Below, one piece after another: positions 40,106-47,352 of a DNA stretch of 64,000 bases. The stretch comes from Sphaerimonospora sp050942215 (GTDB lineage Bacteria > Actinomycetota > Actinomycetes > Streptosporangiales > Streptosporangiaceae), in NCBI RefSeq assembly GCF_050942215.1, contig NZ_CP192056.1, positions 4,216,001 to 4,280,000 on the forward strand, in the 5' to 3' direction. The notes under the pieces are model-generated. The model had not been told where the DNA came from. It ran no database searches and saw nothing but the letters and a program-made list of their open reading frames with translations. Numbering within the stretch: position 1 is the first letter of the stretch; each line of letters opens with the position of its first letter. The position numbers were made by a program, and so were the translations under genes.

Positions 40106-40672
40106 GTGATCCGACTGCGGCGCATCGGGCCGGCCCAGTTCACGAACGTGCTGGAGACGGTGCTGGGCATCTACACGGCGGCCATGCACCCGCCGTCAGA
40201 CCAACTGACCGGGCGCATGGCCATCATGCGCAACCACGCCGCCTATCCGGACTTCGTGTGCCTGCTCGCCGAGGTACCGGAGGAGCGGCGGGTCGTGGGG
40301 TTCGCCTACGGCTTCCACGGTGCGGAAGGGCAGTGGTGGCACGACGTGGTCCGCCGCGGCCTGCACGACCACGCCGGTCCCGAGGCCTGCGAAGACTGGC
40401 TCGGCGACGCCTTGGAGCTCGCGGAGATCCACGTCCATCCCGATCACCAGGGCAGGGGCATCGGCCGCCGCCTGATCCACACCATCTGCGCGGACCGACC
40501 GGAGCGCACCGCCGTACTGTCCACCCACGACGCCCCCACGGCGGCCCGCCGCCTCTACCGGGACATCGGCTTCGTCGACCTCATCACACGGTTCGAGTTT
40601 CCCGGCGGTTATGAGAACTACGTCATCGCCGGGGCGCGGCTGCCGCTGTCGGCGGAGGCGTCGACCGGGTGA
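40106..40672 (+). CDS. GNAT family N-acetyltransferase
   Basis: This 188-residue protein has the GNAT acetyl-CoA site: a beta strand LAEIHVHPDHQGRGIGRRLI (motif A, Q/RxxGxG) at about residues 108-128, and a later TAARRLYRDIGFVDL (motif B). The acceptor substrate is unknown. Start is GTG. Its 3' end overlaps the 3' end of metF on the other strand by 55 bases, a tail-to-tail overlap. Confidence 0.88.
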   Translation: MIRLRRIGPAQFTNVLETVLGIYTAAMHPPSDQLTGRMAIMRNHAAYPDFVCLLAEVPEERRVVGFAYGFHGAEGQWWHDVVRRGLHDHAGPEACEDWLGDALELAEIHVHPDHQGRGIGRRLIHTICADRPERTAVLSTHDAPTAARRLYRDIGFVDLITRFEFPGGYENYVIAGARLPLSAEASTG

Positions 40673-41571
40673 AGCGCCCGGAACACCTCGCGGGTCGCGC
40701 TCGACTGGTTGAAGGTGATGAAGTGGATGCCGGGAGCCCCCTCGTCGAGCAGCCTCCGGCACAGTTCCACGGCGTGCTCGATGCCGAGGCGGCGTACGGC
40801 GGCGGGGTCGTCGGCGACGGCCGCGAACCTGGCCGCGACCTCGGGCGGGAACGGCGCGCCCGACAGCTGCTCGGAGCGGGCGATCGTGCTGATCCGGGTG
40901 ACCGGCATGATCCCGGGAATTATCGGCGTTTCACAGCCGCGGGCCGCCACCCGGTCGCGCAGCCGGAAGTAGTCGTCGGCGCGGAAGAACATCTGGGTGA
41001 TGGCGTAGTCCGCACCCGCCCGGCATTTCTGGACGAAATAGCTGGTGTCGGACTCAATGGTCGCCGACCTGGGGTGCTTGTACGGGAACGCCGCCACACC
41101 GACGCAGAAGTCGCCCGCCTGGCGGATGAGTCGGACCAGGTCCTCCGCGTACCCGACCCCCTCCGGATGCCTCACCCACTCGTCCAGCGGGTCACGGCCG
41201 GGCGGATCGCCCCGGAGCGCCAGCATGTTCCGCACGCCGGCGTCGGCGAACCTGCCGATCAGGTGACGCAGCTCGCGGACCGAGTGGTTCACGGCGGTGA
41301 AATGCGCCACAGGCGTGAGCGTGGTCTCGTGGGCGAGGCGCTCGACGATGCTCACCGTGCGGTCGCGGTTGCCGCCGCCTGCGCCGTACGTCACGGACAC
41401 GAACGTCGGCCGCAGCGCCTCCAGTTCCCGGATGGCCCGCCATAGCTGGCGCTCGCCCTCGTCCGTCTTGGGGGGGAAGAACTCGAAGGAGAACGACCGC
41501 TCCCCCGCCGCGAGCAGGTCACGGACCGTGGGGACACGATCGGGGAGTCGCGAGGGCAGACCAAGAGCCAT
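40618..41571 (-). CDS. metF: 5,10-methylenetetrahydrofolate reductase
   Basis: This 317-residue FAD enzyme makes 5-methyltetrahydrofolate for methionine synthesis. Typical features are FSFEFFPPKTDEGERQLW at the N-terminus, FVSVTYGAGGGNRDRT, ALRGDPPG, QKCRAGADYAITQMFF, and PGIMPVTR. The start is divergent from the polyprenyl synthase gene with fewer than 60 bases between. An 11-bp palindrome sits in that gap. The order metF - polyprenyl synthase - Rv2175c-like gene is also found in mycobacteria. Confidence 0.97.
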   Translation of the reverse strand: MALGLPSRLPDRVPTVRDLLAAGERSFSFEFFPPKTDEGERQLWRAIRELEALRPTFVSVTYGAGGGNRDRTVSIVERLAHETTLTPVAHFTAVNHSVRELRHLIGRFADAGVRNMLALRGDPPGRDPLDEWVRHPEGVGYAEDLVRLIRQAGDFCVGVAAFPYKHPRSATIESDTSYFVQKCRAGADYAITQMFFRADDYFRLRDRVAARGCETPIIPGIMPVTRISTIARSEQLSGAPFPPEVAARFAAVADDPAAVRRLGIEHAVELCRRLLDEGAPGIHFITFNQSSATREVFRALHPVDASADSGSRAPAMT

Positions 41572-41608
41572 ATTACAAGGGTACAGGGATGGGCCGTTGG
41601 ATCAACGC

Positions 41609-41638
41609 CGGTTAGGCTCGTGAGCATGAGCCTAACCG
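41609..41638. promoter_or_regulatory. Perfect palindrome enclosing a start codon
   Basis: Arms of 11 bp (41609-41619 and 41628-41638) match perfectly around an 8-base centre. The centre contains both possible start codons (GTG 41620, ATG 41626) of the polyprenyl synthase gene. It may be an operator for the two divergent genes, or an RNA hairpin that controls translation. Confidence 0.7.
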
Positions 41639-42693
41639 CAGCACCGCTCGACCACGTCAGGCCCGGGGTGGACCGTTCGATCCGGGAGTTCCTGGACCGG
41701 CAGCGTCCGCTGTTCGACGACCCGCAGCTGGCCGTCCTGCTGTCCACCGCCGAGGACTTCCTCTCCGGGGGCAAACGACTGCGCCCCGCTTTCTGCTATT
41801 GGGGCTGGCGTGCGGCGGGTGGGGGCGAGGACCCGGGGTTGCTCATGGCGGCCGCCTCGCTGGAGCTGCTGCAGGCCAGCGCGCTCATCCATGACGACGT
41901 GATGGACGCGAGCGATGTGCGCAGGGGGATGCCGTCGGCGCATCGCCGGTTCGAACGCGTGCACGCCGACTCCGGCTGGTACGGCTCGGCCGAGCAGTTC
42001 GGCGAGGGTGTGGCGGTCCTCCTTGGCAACCTGCTGCTCGTGTGGTCGGGTGAGATGTGGCGGACCAGCGGCCTGCCCGCCGACGCGCTGGCCGTCGCCC
42101 AGCCGGTGCACGATCACATGCTGACCGAGCTCATGTGCGGGCAGTATCTCGATCTGCTGGAGCAGGCCCAGGGTGAGAGCACCTTCGACGGCGCGCTGCG
42201 GGTCGCCCTGTACAAGAGCGGGAAATACACGGTCGAGCAGCCGCTGCGGCTGGGGCTGGTGCTGGCCGCGCGGAGCCGGCCGGCCTGGATCGACCGGTTC
42301 TGTGAGCAGTACGGCAGGCAGATCGGCATCGCCTTCCAGCTCCGCGACGACATCCTCGGCGTCTTCGGCGACCCCACCGAGACCGGCAAACCCGCCGGGG
42401 ACGACCTGCGCGAGGGCAAGCGGACCATGCTCATCGCCCGGGCCCTCGCCGAGGCGTCGGACGCTCAGGCCGAGGCCGTACGCAGCCTCCTCGGCGCCCC
42501 GGACCTCGACGAGGCGGGTGTCGAGCGGCTCAGGTCGGTCATCGAGGACACCGGTGCCCTCGCCGCCTGCGAAGGCATGATCAAGAGCTATCTCGACGAG
42601 GCGCTGCACACACTGGACCAGGCCCCGATCGACGAGACGGCTCGTACGGCACTGGCCGCCTTGGCGGTCGCCGCCACGGCCCGGCGCACTTGA
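41626..42693 (+). CDS. Polyprenyl (geranylgeranyl-type) diphosphate synthase
   Basis: This 355-residue trans-prenyltransferase lengthens isoprenoid chains. The first aspartate-rich motif is LIHDDVMDASDVRRG (about residues 88-102), with the family GGKRLRP before it. The second is QLRDDILGVFGD (about 240-251). The position next to metF and an Rv2175c-like gene matches mycobacterial idsA2. The product chain length cannot be read safely. ATG 41626 and GTG 41620 are both possible starts; both lie in the centre of a perfect palindrome. It converges on thiE. Confidence 0.93.
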   Translation: MSLTAAPLDHVRPGVDRSIREFLDRQRPLFDDPQLAVLLSTAEDFLSGGKRLRPAFCYWGWRAAGGGEDPGLLMAAASLELLQASALIHDDVMDASDVRRGMPSAHRRFERVHADSGWYGSAEQFGEGVAVLLGNLLLVWSGEMWRTSGLPADALAVAQPVHDHMLTELMCGQYLDLLEQAQGESTFDGALRVALYKSGKYTVEQPLRLGLVLAARSRPAWIDRFCEQYGRQIGIAFQLRDDILGVFGDPTETGKPAGDDLREGKRTMLIARALAEASDAQAEAVRSLLGAPDLDEAGVERLRSVIEDTGALAACEGMIKSYLDEALHTLDQAPIDETARTALAALAVAATARRT

Positions 42694-42716
42694 GCACGCC
42701 GGGCCGGGCGGGACCG

Positions 42717-43367
42717 TCAGATCTCGGCCCTGTCCAGTCTGGCGCTGAACTCCGCGGCCGCCGCCCCGGGGTCGTCGGCCTCGGTGATCGCCCGGACCAC
42801 CACGACGCGGCGGGCGCCGCAGGCCACGACCTCGTCGAGATTGCCCAGGTCGATGCCGCCGATGCCGAACCACGGCCGTGCCGTCCCGAGACCGGCGGCG
42901 TGCGCGAGCAACTCCGGGCCGGGGGCCGGCCGCCCCGGTTTGGTGGGCGTCGGCCAGACCGGACCGCAGCAGAAGTAGTCCACCCCCGGCTCGGCCGCCG
43001 CCGCCGAGGCCTCCGCGGCTGAGTGCGTGGACCTGCCGATCAGCACCTCCGGTCCGAGGATGTCCCGGGCGACCGGCACCGGGAGGTCGCCCTGGCCGAG
43101 ATGGAGGATGTCCGGCCGGGCGGCGTACGCGACGTCCGCCCGGTCGTTCACCGCGAGTAGTGCGCCGTGCCTGTCGCAGGCGTCCCTGAAGACCTCGAGA
43201 AGCCCGAGCTCCTCGCCCGCCTCCAGGCCCTTCTCCCTGAGCTGGACGATGTCGACGCCGCCGGCGAGGACCGCGTCGAGGAACTCCGCCAGGTCGCCGC
43301 GGTCTCGCCTGCCGTCGGTACAGAGATAGAGCCTGGCCCGCGCGAGCCGCTCCCTGATGTCAGTCAA
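42717..43367 (-). CDS. thiE: Thiamine-phosphate synthase
   Basis: This 216-residue TIM-barrel enzyme joins the thiazole and pyrimidine halves of thiamine. The motifs are DIVQLREKG, LLAVNDRADVA, LHLGQGDLPV, IGRSTHS, VDYFCCGPVWPTPTKPG and WFGIGGIDLGN. TTG at 43367 gives a normal N-terminus (TDIRERLARARLYLCTD). No clear ribosome-binding site precedes it, and the gene lies 2 bases behind the stop codon of the Rv2175c-like gene, so translational coupling is likely. Confidence 0.94.
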   Translation of the reverse strand: MTDIRERLARARLYLCTDGRRDRGDLAEFLDAVLAGGVDIVQLREKGLEAGEELGLLEVFRDACDRHGALLAVNDRADVAYAARPDILHLGQGDLPVPVARDILGPEVLIGRSTHSAAEASAAAAEPGVDYFCCGPVWPTPTKPGRPAPGPELLAHAAGLGTARPWFGIGGIDLGNLDEVVACGARRVVVVRAITEADDPGAAAAEFSARLDRAEI

Positions 43368-43369
43368 CG

Positions 43370-43744
43370 TCAGAACCCGAGCGCCTGGGCCCTGCGCTTG
43401 ACCTCGGTGTGCCGGCCCGCCCTTATCGCGTCGATCGGCGACCCGGGGAGCGAGTCGTCCGGGGTGAACAGCCAGCGGATCGACTCGACCGAGTCGTACC
43501 CGGCGTCGGCCAGAACGGTCAGCGTTCCGGGAAGCCCCTTCAGCACGTCGCCGCCGGCGATGAACGCCGCCGGCACCTGTGGTTCGCCGCCGCCCCTGCG
43601 GACGCCGACGAGCTTCTTGTCCTTGAGAAGTTGCTTGGTGCGGCCGATCGTGAGCCCCAGGCTCTGCGCGGCCTCTGAGAGGGGAAGCCATTCCCCCACG
43701 AGCTGGTCGGTTTCCGGGTCGATCTGTGCAACAGTAAGTGTCAC
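43370..43744 (-). CDS. Rv2175c-like DNA-binding protein
   Basis: This 124-residue protein resembles mycobacterial Rv2175c. It has a short N-terminal strand region, then a winged helix-turn-helix (EWLPLSEAAQSLGLTIGRTKQLLKDKKLVGVRRGG). A C-terminal region contains GLPGTLTVLADAGYDSVESIRWLFTPDDSLPGSPIDAIRAG. In M. tuberculosis Rv2175c is a substrate of the neighbouring kinase PknL and binds DNA. Here a Ser/Thr kinase gene lies 3.6 kb downstream on the opposite strand, separated by the thi genes. Confidence 0.88.
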   Translation of the reverse strand: MTLTVAQIDPETDQLVGEWLPLSEAAQSLGLTIGRTKQLLKDKKLVGVRRGGGEPQVPAAFIAGGDVLKGLPGTLTVLADAGYDSVESIRWLFTPDDSLPGSPIDAIRAGRHTEVKRRAQALGF

Positions 43745-43784
43745 GAAACCACCATTACCACAGGTAGGGGGCCGCGAAACACCT

Positions 43785-44972
43785 CTATTGGTTCAGGATG
43801 CAGTCGCGGAGCGCCACGGCCGGATCGGCCAGCTTGACCGGATCGACCTTCCGGCCGCCCTCGACGATGCGGCGGCCCTGGACCACGTCGCGCGGCCGGT
43901 CCACGGTGAGGAGGGCCGTCAGCCTGTCTTCCCTGGTCAGCCAGCACACCGTCCATTTCGCGTCGGTGCGGGGGTCGCCGCGCCACAGCAGCCGTACGGC
44001 CGGGCCGTGCTGCGGGTGCCCGGCGAACTGGACCATCCTGCCGAACTGCTCTGACCAGAAGTACGGCACGGGGTCATAGACGGCGTCCTCCCCCAGCAGC
44101 GTGGCCGCCGCGGTGTCCGGGGCGCTCAGGGCGGTGTCCCAGTGCTCGACCCGCAGCCGCCGCCGGAGCCTGCGCGACCACCAGTTCGCGCAGTCGCCGA
44201 CCGCGACCACGCCGGGCAGCGTCGTCTTCAGGTGCTCGTCGACCAGCACGCCGTTGTCCAGCTCGACGCCCGATCCCTTCAGCCACGCGACAGCGGGGCG
44301 CACTCCGACACCGGTCACCACCACGTCGGCCCTGACCCGGGCGCCCGACATGAGCGTGACGCCGCCGGAGTCGACCGTGCCGACCATCGCGCCGAGCCGC
44401 AGCTCCACGCCCGCCTCGGCGTACCAGGGGATGGTGTGACCGCCGACTTCGGAGCCGAGTGCGGCGGCGAGCGGCGTCTCGCCGGCCTCGATCACGGTCA
44501 CCGCGCAGCCGGCCCTGGCCGCCGCCGTCGCCACCTCGGCGCCGATCCAGCCCGCCCCGATCACCGCTACCCGCGCCCCGGCGACCAGCCGCTCACGCAG
44601 CGCGATCGCGTCGTCGATGGTGCGCAGCACGTGCTGGCGGCCCTCGCCGCGCAGCCGGATCGGCGCGGCGCCGGTGGCGATGACGAGACCGTCGTAGTCC
44701 ACCTCGCCCTCGGTCGTCTCCACCACGCCGGCGCGCAGGCCCTTCGCCGCCACGCCCAGGCACAGCCGTACGTCCAGGGCGTCGAGATCGGAGTCGACGA
44801 CGGTCGAGTCGGTCTCGCCGAGCAGCACCGCCTTCGACAGCGGCGGTCTGTCATAGGGGCGGTGCCGTTCCTGGCCGATCAACGTGATCCGCCCGGCGTA
44901 CCCCTGGGCGCGCAGCGCCTCGATGCTCCGTACGCCGGCGAGACCGGCCCCCACAACCACGACGTGATCCAC
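43785..44972 (-). CDS. FAD-dependent NAD(P)H oxidoreductase, ferredoxin reductase type
   Basis: This 395-residue protein has the two dinucleotide-binding motifs of the pyridine nucleotide disulfide oxidoreductase superfamily: VVVVGAGLAGVRSIEALRAQGYAG for FAD at the N-terminus and VAVIGAGWIGAEVATAAARAG for NAD(P) at about residue 145. A second FAD motif is VVAVGDCANW. The arrangement matches reductases of oxygenases and P450 systems (rubredoxin/ferredoxin reductases); the partner is unknown. GTG at 44972 gives a standard N-terminus (DHVVVVGAGLAG). It is divergent from the thiO operon. Confidence 0.9.
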   Translation of the reverse strand: MDHVVVVGAGLAGVRSIEALRAQGYAGRITLIGQERHRPYDRPPLSKAVLLGETDSTVVDSDLDALDVRLCLGVAAKGLRAGVVETTEGEVDYDGLVIATGAAPIRLRGEGRQHVLRTIDDAIALRERLVAGARVAVIGAGWIGAEVATAAARAGCAVTVIEAGETPLAAALGSEVGGHTIPWYAEAGVELRLGAMVGTVDSGGVTLMSGARVRADVVVTGVGVRPAVAWLKGSGVELDNGVLVDEHLKTTLPGVVAVGDCANWWSRRLRRRLRVEHWDTALSAPDTAAATLLGEDAVYDPVPYFWSEQFGRMVQFAGHPQHGPAVRLLWRGDPRTDAKWTVCWLTREDRLTALLTVDRPRDVVQGRRIVEGGRKVDPVKLADPAVALRDCILNQ

Positions 44973-45066
44973 ATCTTGACCATAGATTGTCAACCCCGGC
45001 GCACGCCAATCCCGATCTGGTAACGAGTTGGGCAACTGCTAGGGTTGGGGACGCAAGAGGACGTAA

Positions 45067-45160
45067 GACGCGCGGGAGCCCGGCGGTCCGGGCTGAGAGG
45101 AGAGCGGAAGGCTCTCGACCGCCAGAGAACCTGATCCGGATAATGCCGGCGAAGGGAGCG
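45067..45160 (+). promoter_or_regulatory. TPP riboswitch (thi box) upstream of thiO
   Basis: The conserved parts of the thiamine pyrophosphate aptamer are in order: a closing stem, GGGCTGAGAGG (45090-45100), then GAACCTGATCCGGATAATGC (45126-45145) and GGCGAAGGGAG (45148-45158). The AAGGGAG at the 3' end is also the ribosome-binding site of thiO, three bases before the ATG. TPP binding would therefore hide the ribosome-binding site, so control is probably at translation. Confidence 0.95.
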
Positions 45161-45161
45161 G

Positions 45162-46316
45162 ATGGTGCCGATCCTGGAAGTCACACCGGAGGCGACGTCG
45201 ACCGCGGATGTGATCGTGGTGGGCGGCGGCGTGGAGGGCCTGTCGATCGCCTGGCGTGCGGCCCGGCGGGGGATGTCCGTCGCGGTCGTCGATCCGGACC
45301 CCGGCAGCGGCGCCACGCACGCCGCGGCCGGGATGCTCGCCCCGGTGAGCGAGGTCACCTACACCGAGGAGCCGCAGCTGCGGCTCGGCCTCGCCTCACT
45401 GGCGCTGTGGCCGTCGTTCCGCGACGAACTGGAGGACGACAGCGGCGTCGCACTCGACTACCGCTCCGACGGCACGCTGAAGATCGCCTACGGCGCCGAC
45501 GACATGGCCGTCCTGGACGAGCTCGCGGCCTTCGAGCGGACGCTCGGCCTGCGGGTGGAGCGGCTGACCGGACGCGAATGCCGGAAGCTGGAGCCGATGC
45601 TCGCGCCGTCGATCCGCGGCGGCATGCTGGCCGGCGACGACGCCTGGGTGAACCCCCGTCGGGTGGCGCGGGCCCTGCTCGCCGCGCTGGACAGGCACGG
45701 CGGCACGCTCATCGCCGACCGGGCCGCCGAGCTCACCCCGCGGGGGGTGCGGCTGGCCTCCGGCGCCGTGGTCACCGCGCCGCGCGTCGTCGTCGCGGCC
45801 GGGTCGTGGTCTCCGCTGCTGCTGCCCGGGCTGCCCGTACGGCCGGTCAAGGGCCAGATCCTGCGGCTGCGCGGCCCCGTGGGCTTCCTCACCAGGTGCG
45901 TACGCGGGCTGGTGCACGGGACGTCCGCCTACCTGGTCCCGCGCGGCGACGGTGAGATCACGGTCGGCGCGACCGTTGAGGAGATGGGCTTCGACGGCCG
46001 GGTGACGGCCGGCGGGGTGTACGAGCTGCTGCGCGACGCCCGTGAGCTGGTTCCGGGGCTGACCGAGCTGGAGCTGGCCGAGACCACCGTGGGCTTCCGC
46101 CCGGGCACCCCCGACAACCTCCCGCTCATCGGGCCCGTCGACGCGACCGGGCCCGGCGGTGAGAGCCTGGAGGCCGACGTGCTCGCGGCGACCGGACACC
46201 ACCGCAACGGCATCCTGCTCACTCCGATCACGGCGGCGGCCGCCGCCGCTTTTCTGACCGGCGAGGCGACGCCGGAGATCGTGAAGTTCTGCGATCCGGG
46301 GAGGTTCTCCAATTGA
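45162..46316 (+). CDS. thiO: Glycine oxidase ThiO
   Basis: This 384-residue FAD enzyme oxidises glycine to the imine used in thiazole formation. The FAD-binding motif is VVGGGVEGLSIAWRAARRG with a following VVDPDPGSGATHAAAGMLAP, typical of ThiO/DAO proteins. C-terminal GFRPGTPDNLPLIGPVD and ATGHHRNGILLTP are also characteristic. The ATG is directly behind the TPP riboswitch. The stop codon overlaps the start of thiS. Confidence 0.96.
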   Translation: MVPILEVTPEATSTADVIVVGGGVEGLSIAWRAARRGMSVAVVDPDPGSGATHAAAGMLAPVSEVTYTEEPQLRLGLASLALWPSFRDELEDDSGVALDYRSDGTLKIAYGADDMAVLDELAAFERTLGLRVERLTGRECRKLEPMLAPSIRGGMLAGDDAWVNPRRVARALLAALDRHGGTLIADRAAELTPRGVRLASGAVVTAPRVVVAAGSWSPLLLPGLPVRPVKGQILRLRGPVGFLTRCVRGLVHGTSAYLVPRGDGEITVGATVEEMGFDGRVTAGGVYELLRDARELVPGLTELELAETTVGFRPGTPDNLPLIGPVDATGPGGESLEADVLAATGHHRNGILLTPITAAAAAAFLTGEATPEIVKFCDPGRFSN

Positions 46317-46513
46317 AGGTCATCGTCAACGGGGTCGAGACCTCGCTGGACGACGAGGCGACCGTGATCGTCGCCGTACGCACCCTGACCGCGGCGGCGG
46401 CGGGCATCGCGGTGGCGCTGAACGGCGAGGTGGTGAGCCGCGGCGCCTGGTCGACGACGCGGCTGTCCCCGGGTGACCGGGTCGAGGTGCTGACAGCGGT
46501 GCAGGGAGGATGA
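46313..46513 (+). CDS. thiS: Sulfur carrier protein ThiS
   Basis: This 66-residue ubiquitin-like protein carries sulfur as a C-terminal thiocarboxylate. The sequence starts KVIVNGVETSLDD and ends in the required Gly-Gly (TAVQGG). Start is TTG at 46313, overlapping the thiO stop; its own stop overlaps the thiG ATG. Confidence 0.96.
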   Translation: MKVIVNGVETSLDDEATVIVAVRTLTAAAAGIAVALNGEVVSRGAWSTTRLSPGDRVEVLTAVQGG

Positions 46514-47277
46514 CCACGGTGAGCGAGGACGTCTTCGTCCTGGGCGGGGAGAAGTTCACTTCCAGGCTGATCATGGGGACGGGCGGCGCGCCCTCCCTCG
46601 AGGTGCTCGACCAGGCGCTGGAGGCGTCCGGAACCGAGCTGACCACGGTGGCGATGCGCCGGCTCGACCCCGCGGCCCGGGGCTCGGTGCTCGACGTGCT
46701 GCGGGCCCGCGGCGTGAAGCCGCTGCCGAACACGGCGGGCTGCTACACCGCGGGGGAGGCCGTGCTGACCGCCCGGCTCGGCCGCGAGGCCCTGCAGACC
46801 GACTGGGTGAAGCTTGAGGTCATCGCCGACGAGCGGACGCTGCTGCCCGACCCGATCGAGACGTTCGACGCGGCCGAGCAACTGGTCGCCGACGGGTTCA
46901 CGGTGCTTCCGTACATCGGCGACGACCCGGCGCTGGCGCGGCGGCTGGAGCAGGCCGGCTGCGCCGCCGTGATGCCGCTCGGCGCGCCGATCGGCTCGGG
47001 GCTGGGCATCAGGAACCCGCACAACATCGAGTTGATCGTGGAGGCGGCCGGCGTCCCGGTGATCCTCGACGCGGGCATCGGCACGGCCAGCGACGCCGCG
47101 CTGGCGATGGAACTGGGCTGCGACGCCGTACTGCTGGCCAGCGCGGTGACCCGGGCCCAGCGGCCCGACCTGATGGCGACCGCGATGCGATCGGCCGTCA
47201 CGGCGGGACGGCTGGCGCACCTCGCCGGGCGGATCCCCCGGCGGCGCTACGCCGAGGCCTCCTCCCCCGGATGGTGA
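46510..47277 (+). CDS. thiG: Thiazole synthase
   Basis: This 255-residue TIM-barrel enzyme makes the thiazole phosphate of thiamine from deoxyxylulose phosphate, dehydroglycine and ThiS thiocarboxylate. Features are SRLIMGTGGAPSLEVLDQAL, NTAGCYTAGEAVLTA, the Schiff-base lysine in DWVKLEVI, LPYIGDDPALARRLE, MPLGAPIGSGLGIRNP and DAGIGTASDAALAMELGCD. Together with thiE nearby, only thiC, thiD and ThiF-type functions are missing from this window. Confidence 0.97.
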   Translation: MTTVSEDVFVLGGEKFTSRLIMGTGGAPSLEVLDQALEASGTELTTVAMRRLDPAARGSVLDVLRARGVKPLPNTAGCYTAGEAVLTARLGREALQTDWVKLEVIADERTLLPDPIETFDAAEQLVADGFTVLPYIGDDPALARRLEQAGCAAVMPLGAPIGSGLGIRNPHNIELIVEAAGVPVILDAGIGTASDAALAMELGCDAVLLASAVTRAQRPDLMATAMRSAVTAGRLAHLAGRIPRRRYAEASSPGW

Positions 47278-47352
47278 CGGCGGGCCGGTGATAGGTCTCG
47301 GTTTGGGATTACCGCGCCTTGCGAGTGGCAAAACACCCCTAAACTCAGGCGG

